A DNA stretch of 64,000 bases, taken from positions 2,872,001-2,936,000 of the forward strand of contig NZ_JAMXSR020000002.1 of the NCBI RefSeq assembly GCF_024124765.2, given 5' to 3'. The notes beneath the pieces are model-generated. The model ran no database searches. It was given only the letters and a program-made list of their open reading frames with translations, and had not been told where the DNA came from. The DNA comes from Sphingomonas sp. H160509 (GTDB taxonomy: Bacteria; Pseudomonadota; Alphaproteobacteria; Sphingomonadales; Sphingomonadaceae). How positions within the stretch are numbered: the first letter of the stretch is position 1; every line of letters begins with the position of its first letter. A program made the position numbers and the translations under genes. Shown in pieces: positions 54,722 to 62,474 of this stretch.

Positions 54722-55225
54722 TTATTCAGCGGCGGCGGCAGCGTCCGTCTTGCGCTTGCGGGTCGTCGTCTGCTGGGCAGGCGTCGAATCCGTCTTGCGC
54801 GGGCCGGGCTTGCGTCCGAGGCCGATCTTCTTCGCCATCGCACGACGGCTCTCCGAGTAGTTCTCGGCGACCATCGGGTAATCGGGCTTCAGTCCGTAGC
54901 GTTCGCGGTATTCGGCCGGCGTCATGCCGTGCGTCGCGAGGTGACGGCGCAAGGTCTTGTACGACTTGCCGTCGATCATCGAGATGATGTGATCCTTCGA
55001 CGCGAGCGATTTGCGTGCCGTTACGGCAGGCGTGTATTCCGCGGCAGCTTCGACCGGAGCAGCTTCGATCGTGGTACCGAGCAACGTCGCGACGGTCTCA
55101 TGCATCTTGCCGAGAAACGCGGGAACGTCATCAGCCGAACTCCGGGTATTCGGGTTGCCGAGCCATGCGATCGTCAGTTCTGTTGCCAGCTCGACGGCAT
55201 TCAGGTCGGTGGTATCTTCGGCCAT
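54722..55225 (-). CDS. MucR/Ros-family transcriptional regulator
   Basis: 167 residues from the ATG at 55225 (55237 possible). The MucR core is visible: ARKSLASKDHIISMIDGKSY, LRRHLATHGMTPAEYRERYG, LKPDYPMVAENYSESRRAMA, KKIGLG. The position of the first zinc-binding Cys (usually CLEDGK) holds Ser/Met, as in some zinc-free relatives. The C-terminus is a basic Thr/Lys-rich tail. In relatives such proteins control exopolysaccharide and motility genes, which fits its place between motB and a polysaccharide polymerase gene. Confidence 0.87.
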   Translation of the reverse strand: MAEDTTDLNAVELATELTIAWLGNPNTRSSADDVPAFLGKMHETVATLLGTTIEAAPVEAAAEYTPAVTARKSLASKDHIISMIDGKSYKTLRRHLATHGMTPAEYRERYGLKPDYPMVAENYSESRRAMAKKIGLGRKPGPRKTDSTPAQQTTTRKRKTDAAAAAE

Positions 55226-55561
55226 AGTATACTCCATTGTCCGCGGACGCCGTAACGGCGTGCGACTTTGGGTTCAACCATCTAGATACGTTTTCAGCAA
55301 ATTAAATTGTAAAAATCGACATTGGAAGCGCGAACGGGTGAATATCGGTTCATTTTGACTCCTCGCAATTCAAGTTTCCGAGCATGAACAAAGCAAGCAC
55401 AGTGAAGATGTCATCGGGCGCTGACGGCTGGATTCCTGTCGTCGCGGCGGTCAGACCTCGGGTGACGGTCGCGTGCGTATCGTCGGCCGCGTCGATAGCT
55501 ATCGCGCAACCTGTTCGGCACGCGTCGTAGCTGCGATGCATTCTATCGAGAGAGTTTCTGC
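55226..55561. other. Gap between mucR-like and wzy-like genes
   Basis: About 335 bp with an AT-rich part around 55280-55380, unusual for this window. It should hold the divergent promoters of both neighbours. No gene is recognised. Confidence 0.5.
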
Positions 55562-57042
55562 ATGCTTTCAGGTCCCGACGGCACGAACCGATCCGAACGC
55601 GCGACCCGATCCTCCGGCATGGGCGGGACCGCGAAGGCGCTGTCGAAGGCCGAAGCCTATTCGGGCAGCGACTGGCTTGCCAAGCTCGGCAAGGGCAGTG
55701 CGGACGACGACGCGCCGATGCTGAGAAGCGTCGGCGATCGCCTGATGCCGCTGCGGATCGCGATCATCGCGCTGATTCCCTGGTGATGCTCCGGTCCGAT
55801 CATGACCAATGTCGAGGGCGGCAATGGCGGCGACGGGAGCGCCGTACGACAGATCGGCTATCTCGCGATCCTGGCCGGCACGATCTTCGCGATCCGTCCC
55901 TCGGCGAGTCCGAAGTCGCTGGTCGCGTTCACCTGGCCGATGTTGCTGGCGCTCGCATAGTGCTGGATCAGCGTATCCTGGGCTCTCGACCCGGTTAACG
56001 CATTCCACCGTATATTCCTGACGACGCTGGTCGCGTGGATGGTGTTCAGTCTTGTCCGGCACGGCGGGGATCAACTGGACGTCGACCTGCTTCGCTATTC
56101 GCTGCTCGCCGCGATCCTGATCTCGTATCTCGTGGTCGTGATGGATCCGATGGTAGGCATTCACTTTGAGGGCGAAGAACAGGCGATGGCACTGATCGGC
56201 AACTGGCGCGGCTTCCTCGGCCACAAGAACTTCGCCGGCGCGGTGTGTGCGTTGTGCATCATCATGTTCCTGTTCGATGCGAAGCGGATCCGACCGATGA
56301 TCCGCATTTTCGCGATCCTGGTGGCGGGATATTTCCTGTTCCGGTTGCAGTCGAAGACGTCGGGCGGCATGGTGGTGCTCGCCTCGGTCGGCGGCATCGT
56401 CTTCGAGACGGTCAGCATCCGCCTGCGTCGCTACATCATCCCGATCCTGATGATCGTTAGATCGGTTTTCTGGTTCCTGACCCGCGCCTATGCCGACATG
56501 GTCCAGTCCAACTTCCTCCAGCCAAAGGCATTTACGGCTGTGGCCAGATCTGGGGGGCGCTGCTGAACTATGCCGGCGACCATCCCTTGCTCGGCGCAGG
56601 CTTCGGGTCGTTCTGGACATCGAGAGCAGCCGCCCGGTGTTCGAATGCGGCCATGGCTATGTCACCAAGATCACCGTCGGCCATTCGGGGGTATATCGAC
56701 CAGCTCGTGACGGTCGGTATTCCAGGCGTACTGCTGATGGTCTTCGCGATGGCGGTGTGGCCGTTGGGAAGGCTGCTCGCGAGCGCCGACGTCGCGAAGG
56801 GGCGGGGCGCGCTGATCTCGGCGATGCTGATGTTCTGCATCGGCCACAACATCACCGAGAGCGGCCTGTTCGAGCGCGACGGCATCGTCCGCACGATCTT
56901 CTTCTTCGTGGTCGCGCTCGCGCATTATTGCACGATGGACGACAAGCGGACGGCGCCGGTCAAGCAGGCGGGCGACGACGTGATGCGCGAACTCCGCCGT
57001 CGCAAGCGCAAGCATCGCCCGGTGCTTACCGCCGGCGAATGA
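55562..57042 (+). pseudogene. Wzy/O-antigen-ligase-like polysaccharide polymerase, multiply broken
   Basis: Pieces in order: a cytoplasmic start (MLSGPDGTNRSERATRSSGM), a first helix, FLGHKNFAGAVCALCIIMFL, SKTSGG, QIWGALLNYAGDHPLLGAGF, and C-terminal CIGHNITESGLFERDGIV. These match the Wzy_C region of O-antigen ligases and exopolysaccharide polymerases. In-frame stops TGA (55784) and TAG (about 55958) stand where Trp is likely (PW-, LA-CWISVSW). Further frame breaks occur near 56535, 56619 and in a G run near 56685-56690. The two nonsense codons are not homopolymer errors, so real decay is possible. Confidence 0.7.
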
Positions 57043-57188
57043 CCGGGTGACGTGCCAGGATCGCCGCCAGCCAGTGCGACAGGAACCGCGTCAGGCTTTC
57101 GCCGAGTTCGAGATGCGGATCACCGCTCATCGACGATGCTCCGTTCGTCCTGTTCGGCATGCGCGATTAGCGACCCGATCAGGATTTC

Positions 57189-57545
57189 TTAATAGGCGGC
57201 GGCATTCGCCTCGATCTCGTCGTCGGCGTCCGCCTGCGTCGCGCCGGGCTGTCCCGCCACCGCCCGCGCCGCGCGGATCTGCCATTCGGCCATGTCGCGC
57301 CAGGTCGCCACGTCGCGCGCGGCGATCGCCTGTTGCGCAAGGCCGATCAGGATGACGAACGCGCCCAGCACCGCGACCGCAACCGCCAGGTAACAGCCAT
57401 TTGCCCAAATCGCGCGCAGCCAGAAGCCGTAGATGACCGTGACGATCACCACGATCAGCGCCACCAGGCAGATCGCATCGATCAGTCGACCGATCCGCTT
57501 GGGCCACCGCGATTGGTTGAGGCCATGGTGAAGGGGGTCGGGCAC
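57189..57545 (-). CDS. Small membrane protein of unknown function
   Basis: 118 residues with two likely membrane helices (AICLVALIVVIVTVIYGFWL and YLAVAVAVLGAFVILIGLAQ) and an acidic Ala-rich C-terminus. Not recognised as a known family. It stands alone between the wzy-like and oxidoreductase genes. Confidence 0.55.
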   Translation of the reverse strand: MPDPLHHGLNQSRWPKRIGRLIDAICLVALIVVIVTVIYGFWLRAIWANGCYLAVAVAVLGAFVILIGLAQQAIAARDVATWRDMAEWQIRAARAVAGQPGATQADADDEIEANAAAY

Positions 57546-57641
57546 GTCGCGATCCTGTCAGAGAAGATCCGGATCGGCAAACGACCGGCGGTGCTTCGGA
57601 AGCGACGCATTCGATACCCGCGCGGCGCCGGGACGGATCGT

Positions 57642-58742
57642 TCAGATTTGTACAGTCGCGGACGAAACAGCGTGGGCTGCGGCGTCCCGCTCGCGATCGG
57701 TCAGCGCCAATGCCGTCGTCGCGCCGGTCTTTGCGGACAGGAACGCCGCCTCGACGACCGCCATCACCGCCAGCGCTTCGATCGGCGCGACCGGATTTTT
57801 CACCGCTCCCCGAACCGCCGCCGCGATGCCAAAGTAATAATGACGTTGATCGCCGGGTAGCGCGCGCTGTTCGCGTTGCCCGTTGGCGACGTGGATCACG
57901 AGCGGGTCGGGATCCTCGCCCCAGTTCGCGTCGCCCGGCCGCATTCCGCTTAGAAGTTGCGCCTCCTGTCGGTCGGCGCATCGCTTCGTCATGCTGCCAG
58001 CGGTTCCGTGCACGGTGAAGCGGTCGACGCCGCCCGCGACCAGCATGCTCGCCTGGAGGATCACGCGGCGCTCGCCATAGGACAGGACGACGTGCGCCCA
58101 ATCGTCCGTCATTGCGCCCGGCCGCTGCGTCGCGATCGAGGCCTGCACCTGGTCCGGTAGGCCGAACAGGAGCAATGCCTGATCGACGAGATGCGGACCG
58201 AGATCGTACCAGACGCCGCTGCCCGGCCCCGACCGCTCGCGCCAGCGGTCGCGGACGTCTGGCCTGAACCGATCGAAATGCGATTCGAAATGCGTGACGT
58301 CACCGACGATACCGGCGTTGATCGCGGCACGCACGGTGAGGAAATCACTGTCCCAGCGCCGGTTGTGGAAGACGGACAGCAGCAGGCCCCGATCTTCCGC
58401 CAGTGCGACAAGCCCGCGCGCTTCGTCGAGGTCGAGCGTGAACGGCTTGTCGATCACGACATGCTTCCCCGCCGCGATCGCTGCCCTCGCGAGCGGTGCA
58501 TGCGTCTCGTTCGGCGTCGCGATCACGACGAGGTCTATGTCCTTGGCCGCGATCAGCGCGTGCGGATCGGCGTGGACCACCATTCCCGGAAAGTCCGCCT
58601 GCAACTTGCGGGCATCGCTGGACGACACCGCGCGAAGTTCGAGCCCCGCGACCGATGCTATCAACGGGGCATGGAAGGTCTTGCCCGAGAACCCGTATCC
58701 GATCAGCCCGACGCGTATGGGGCCGGCTTGCTCGTCCGTCAT
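57642..58742 (-). CDS. Gfo/Idh/MocA-family oxidoreductase
   Basis: About 366 residues. N-terminal Rossmann fold (RVGLIGYGFSGKTFHAPLI), the family motif HVVIDKPFTLDLDEA (here DKP instead of EKP), and a C-terminal substrate domain with VFHNRRWDSDFLT and YDLGPHLVDQALLLFGLP. NAD(P)-dependent sugar or inositol dehydrogenase; substrate not identifiable. Start chosen at 58742 (GAGG at good distance); ATG at 58748 is possible. Follows ccmB closely. Confidence 0.87.
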   Translation of the reverse strand: MTDEQAGPIRVGLIGYGFSGKTFHAPLIASVAGLELRAVSSSDARKLQADFPGMVVHADPHALIAAKDIDLVVIATPNETHAPLARAAIAAGKHVVIDKPFTLDLDEARGLVALAEDRGLLLSVFHNRRWDSDFLTVRAAINAGIVGDVTHFESHFDRFRPDVRDRWRERSGPGSGVWYDLGPHLVDQALLLFGLPDQVQASIATQRPGAMTDDWAHVVLSYGERRVILQASMLVAGGVDRFTVHGTAGSMTKRCADRQEAQLLSGMRPGDANWGEDPDPLVIHVANGQREQRALPGDQRHYYFGIAAAVRGAVKNPVAPIEALAVMAVVEAAFLSAKTGATTALALTDRERDAAAHAVSSATVQI

Positions 58743-58752
58743 GCTCATCGCC

Positions 58753-59394
58753 TCAGTCCATGCCCGCGCGGATCGCCGCCGCCGCCAGAAACGGTGCGCC
58801 CGCGACGAGCACGAGGCTGACCGCGGCGAGCAGTTTCACCGCGCCCGCGCCGCCGGCCGGGTCTAGCGATCCCGCTCCGAAAATCAGCAACGGGACCGCG
58901 AGCGGCAGCATGACGAGGCCCGTCACCGCGCCGCCGCCACGCACGCCCGCGACCAGCGCGCTCGTCGCGACCGCGAGTGCGGCAAGGCCGGGCGTACCGA
59001 TCAGCAGGCCGATCTCAACGCGCAGCAGCGTGTCGGCCGACAGGTTGAGCAGGCCAGCGGCGATCACCGCGGCGAGCATCAGCGGCGGGCCGAAGCTCAG
59101 CCAGTGCGCGATCGTCTTCGCCAGCGCGACCAGCGCGAGCGACATCCCGCGGACGACGAACTGGTCGAACACCCCCGCCTCCAGATCGGGACCGACGAGG
59201 CGCTCGACCGGCAACAAGGCGGCAAGCAATGCCGCGGTCCAGATCACCCCGCCGCCGATCCGCGCGAGCAGCGCCGCGTCGGGGCCGATCGCGAACGGGA
59301 ACAGCGTCGCCACCAGCAGGAAGAACGCGACCACCAATGTCGCGCCACCGCTCGACACGCTGCGGCGCAGATCGCGGCGGATCAGCGCGATCAC
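58753..59394 (-). CDS. ccmB: Heme exporter protein CcmB
   Basis: 213 residues, six hydrophobic segments. N-terminal [20 protein letters not shown] and the central [20 protein letters not shown] resemble CcmB. Permease part of the CcmABCDE cytochrome c maturation transporter. Overlaps ccmA by four bases (ATGA). Confidence 0.88.
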   Translation of the reverse strand: MIALIRRDLRRSVSSGGATLVVAFFLLVATLFPFAIGPDAALLARIGGGVIWTAALLAALLPVERLVGPDLEAGVFDQFVVRGMSLALVALAKTIAHWLSFGPPLMLAAVIAAGLLNLSADTLLRVEIGLLIGTPGLAALAVATSALVAGVRGGGAVTGLVMLPLAVPLLIFGAGSLDPAGGAGAVKLLAAVSLVLVAGAPFLAAAAIRAGMD

Positions 59395-59963
59395 AACGCG
59401 ATTTCCTGCGCGTGGGGAATCGCCAGCGGCAGGTGCGTGGCGACCAGCGCGATTCCGCCGGTGGCGCGGTGCCCGGCGATCAGCGTTTCCAGTCGCGCGA
59501 CCGACACCGTGTCGAGCCCGTTGGCGGGTTCGTCGAGCAGCCAGACCGGCGCCCCGCTGGCGGCAACGCGCGCGATCGCCGCGCGGCGGCGTTGCCCGGT
59601 CGACAGCAGGCGGACCGGAATGCCCGCGAGCGCGTCGAGATCGAGTGCGGACAGCGCTTGGGCGATCCGGGTATCGGGGGCGGGCGCATTGTCCAACGCG
59701 GCCCAGAAACGGAGCGCGTCGATGAGCGTGCGGTCCGAGTCGAGCGCACTCGCCTCGGTCAGCAACGCCTTGTCCGCGTCACAGGTTACGGCGCCTTCGA
59801 ACGGCGCGAGCAGGCCGGCGGCGATGCGGATCAGGCTCGACTTGCCGATGCCGTTGGGACCGGTGACGACCGCTGCATCACCCGGCTCGAGGTCGAAAGA
59901 CACACCCGAGAACAGCAACCTTCCACCCCGCACGCACGCTACGTCGCGAAACGCGAGACTCAT
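59391..59963 (-). CDS. ccmA: Heme exporter ATP-binding protein CcmA
   Basis: 190 residues. ABC ATPase with Walker [11 protein letters not shown], signature [13 protein letters not shown] (the CcmA form of LSGGQ), Walker [13 protein letters not shown] and the H-loop ATHLP. Pairs with CcmB for cytochrome c maturation. The start overlaps the stop of the upstream zincin-like gene (ATGA). Confidence 0.92.
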   Translation of the reverse strand: MSLAFRDVACVRGGRLLFSGVSFDLEPGDAAVVTGPNGIGKSSLIRIAAGLLAPFEGAVTCDADKALLTEASALDSDRTLIDALRFWAALDNAPAPDTRIAQALSALDLDALAGIPVRLLSTGQRRRAAIARVAASGAPVWLLDEPANGLDTVSVARLETLIAGHRATGGIALVATHLPLAIPHAQEIAL

Positions 59964-60421
59964 GCGGCCCGATCTTCGGCGGAGTCTTCCAGCGCGTGCA
60001 TGTCGTCGTCGCTCAGGCCGAAATGATGGCCGATCTCGTGGATCGTCACATGCGCGACGAGATCGTCGAGGCGCACCCCGGTCTCGATCCATTCCTCCAG
60101 GATCGCACGGCGGTACAGGACGATGCGGTCGGGCATCGGCGCGACGTCCATCGACGATTTCTCGCCGAGCGGACGGCCGTGGTAAAGCCCCGACAGGTCG
60201 AGCGGGTGTTCCAGCCCAAGCGCCGCCAGCGTCTCGTCGTCGGCGAATTCCTCGACCGCGAAGACGATGTCGCCGAGATGCTCCGCGAACTGCTGCGGCA
60301 ACCTGGCGATCGTCGTCCGCGCGATCGCCTCGATCGTGTCGGCGTCGGGGGGCCTCTCCCGGATATTGTCGCTTGCCCGCTCATGCCGCCAGCCATACGC
60401 GTCGGCGAACTGTTGCGGCAA
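59960..60421 (-). CDS. Zincin-like metallopeptidase family protein
   Basis: About 153 residues. C-terminal zinc motif [19 protein letters not shown] (HExxH with a further His) and the earlier [10 protein letters not shown] segment match the short zincin family PF06262, whose peptidase activity is unproven. The start is uncertain: TTG at 60421, or ATG at 60384 if the G run at 60347-60352 is one base short. Divergent from the phhB-like gene. Confidence 0.8.
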   Translation of the reverse strand: MPQQFADAYGWRHERASDNIRERPPDADTIEAIARTTIARLPQQFAEHLGDIVFAVEEFADDETLAALGLEHPLDLSGLYHGRPLGEKSSMDVAPMPDRIVLYRRAILEEWIETGVRLDDLVAHVTIHEIGHHFGLSDDDMHALEDSAEDRAA

Positions 60422-60432
60422 GGGAGAGCCCG

Positions 60433-60729
60433 ATGATCGAAGCGCTGAACGATACCGAGCGGGCCGAGGCGCTCGATGGGCTCGACGAGTGGGATTACGA
60501 CGATGCGCGCGACGCGATCACGCGGACGATCGTGTTCGCCGATTTCGTCGAGGCGTTCGGCTTCATGACGCAGGTCGCGCTGATCGCCGAGCGCGCGAAC
60601 CACCACCCGGAGTGGAAGAACGTCTGGAACCGCGTGGAAATCCTGCTGACGACGCATGACGCGGGCGGGCTGTCACCGCGCGATATCGAAATGGCCGAAG
60701 CGATCGACGCGATCGTCGGCGACGCCTGA
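60433..60729 (+). CDS. phhB: Pterin-4a-carbinolamine dehydratase
   Basis: 98 residues, the usual DCoH/PhhB size. [20 protein letters not shown], then the catalytic [20 protein letters not shown] and [20 protein letters not shown]. Recycles the 4a-hydroxy tetrahydropterin formed by aromatic amino acid hydroxylases. AGGGAG lies before the ATG. Confidence 0.92.
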   Translation: MIEALNDTERAEALDGLDEWDYDDARDAITRTIVFADFVEAFGFMTQVALIAERANHHPEWKNVWNRVEILLTTHDAGGLSPRDIEMAEAIDAIVGDA

Positions 60730-60743
60730 GATCTTCTGTTTGG

Positions 60744-60854
60744 CCCCTCCCTGAAAGGGAGGGGTTGAGGGTGGGTAGGCCGGCTTGAGCCAATTAAGGT
60801 CCGGGTATGCGGAAGCCGACCCACCCCCTGACCCCTCCCTTCCAAGGAGGGGGG
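60744..60854. repeat. REP-like inverted repeat after phhB
   Basis: Outer arms CCCCTCCCTGAAAGGGAGGGG and CCCCTCCCTTCCAAGGAGGGG-type hairpins, joined by GGGTGGGT...CGGCTT and GAAGCCGACCCACCC inverted segments. Lies between two convergent genes and may also end transcription. A third repeat family in this window. Confidence 0.8.
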
Positions 60855-60858
60855 ATTT

Positions 60859-61650
60859 TCAGCCCTTCCGCATATCCCGCCGCATCCGCTTGCGCAGCGC
60901 ACCCGGCATCCACCGTGCCGCGAACGCCATCCGGTGCGCGGTCTTCCCCACGAACGTGTGCACCTTGTCGCCATGCACCGCCGCCCAGGCTGCCTCCGCG
61001 ACCTTGTCGACGCTGGTCAGTTCCAGCCCCGCCCCCGTCACCGTCTCGCGGATCGAGTGGTTGGTGTTCCCCGCCGCGGAATCGAGCAAAGGCGTGTCGA
61101 TGAAGCTCGGCACGATCGAGCGCACCTTGATGCCGTCCGCCGCCCATTCGCCGTCGAGCGCCTCGGTGATCGCGCGCACCCCGAACTTGGTCGCGGAATA
61201 AGGCGCAAGCCCGGCCGAGCCGTAGATCGCCGATGCCGACGCGGTGTTGAGCAGGCACGATCCCGGCGTTCGCTTCAGATACGCATGGCCGATCCGCGCG
61301 CCGTTCAGCGCACCGACCAGGTTGATCGCGATCACCCGGTCGATCTCGGCGAAGTCGGTCTCCGCGAGCGGTCCGCCCGATCCGATCCCGGCATTGTTGA
61401 ACAGCACGTCGAGCCGCCCGCCCGTGGTCGCGACGAACGCATTGAGCGAGGCCACCCATGCATCGCGGTCGCGCACGTCCATCTGGTAGGTGCTGACCAT
61501 GCCCGCGGGCAGCAGCGCGGCGGTCTCGGCAAGCCCTGCGACGTTGACGTCGGCAAGCCCGACCCGCCAGCCTTTCCGCGCGAACAATATCGCGGTGGCG
61601 CGGCCGATCCCCGATCCGCCGCCGGTGATAAAAATGCCCCGCTGGCTCAT
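60859..61650 (-). CDS. Short-chain dehydrogenase/reductase (SDR)
   Basis: 263 residues. GGGSGIGRA (nucleotide loop), NNAGIGSGG, NTASASAIYG (Ser) and YSATK (Tyr-x-x-x-Lys) are all present, so it should be active. The C-terminal FVGKTAHRMAFAARWMPGAL region is usual in a group of SDRs of unknown substrate. Divergent from the ABC importer genes with about 48 bp between starts. Confidence 0.88.
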   Translation of the reverse strand: MSQRGIFITGGGSGIGRATAILFARKGWRVGLADVNVAGLAETAALLPAGMVSTYQMDVRDRDAWVASLNAFVATTGGRLDVLFNNAGIGSGGPLAETDFAEIDRVIAINLVGALNGARIGHAYLKRTPGSCLLNTASASAIYGSAGLAPYSATKFGVRAITEALDGEWAADGIKVRSIVPSFIDTPLLDSAAGNTNHSIRETVTGAGLELTSVDKVAEAAWAAVHGDKVHTFVGKTAHRMAFAARWMPGALRKRMRRDMRKG

Positions 61651-61698
61651 ACCCTCTCCATTTGATTTTCCGGTATGTTTCCCGCATCCTGCGCGCAG

Positions 61699-62474
61699 AT
61701 GCCAGACAATTCCCCAGCGCTCGCTTTCGAACGCGTCACCAAACGATACGGCACGACGATCGCCGTCGACGGCGTTTCGCTGGAGGTCGCGCGCGGCAGT
61801 TTCGTCGCGCTCGTCGGCACGTCCGGTTCGGGCAAGTCGACGCTGCTGAAGACGCTCAACCGCCTGGTCGAGCCGAGCGAAGGCCACGTGACGATCGACG
61901 GGGCCGACGTCGCCGACGAGCCCGCCCCCGAACTGCGCCGCCGGATCGGCTACGTCTTCCAGAACATCGGCCTGTTCCCGCACATGACGATCGCCGAGAA
62001 CATCGCGATCGGCTTGCGCATCGCCGGCCGCACGGATGAGGCGAAGGTCGGCGAACTGCTCGACCTCGTCGACCTGCCCCGCGACATTGCGAGCCGCATG
62101 CCCGACGCGCTCTCCGGCGGGCAGCGCCAGCGCGTCGGCATCGCCCGCGCGCTCGCACCCGGCGCGAAACTGCTGCTGCTCGACGAGGCGTTCGGCGCGC
62201 TCGACCCGGTCACGCGCGACGCGCTCGGCACGCGGATCCGCGAGCTCCACGACCGGCTCGGGCTGACCACCATCCTCGTCACGCACGACATGGCGGAGGC
62301 GCTGCTGCTCGCCGACCGGGTGCTGGTGATGAAGGCGGGACGCATCGTCGCCGACGCCACGCCCGCCGATCTCGTCGCCGGCAAGGGTGGGCGACGACGC
62401 GCAGGCGCTGGTGCAGGTGCCGCGTGCGCAGGCCGAACGCTTGCAGGCGCTAGTCGCATGGGGGGGTCGCATGA
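61699..62474 (+). CDS. OpuC/OsmV-type ABC transporter ATPase, frame breaks
   Basis: About 257 residues when repaired. Walker A GTSGSGKST, Q-loop FQNIGLFPHMTIAENI, signature LSGGQRQRVGIARAL, Walker B LLLLDEAFGALDP and H-loop THDM. The FQNIGLFPH form is typical of quaternary-amine (betaine/choline) importers. One extra base at GGG 62385-62387 breaks it, and the G run at 62460-62466 removes its stop; with six Gs it ends VAWGVA and overlaps the next ATG (ATGA). Confidence 0.85.
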
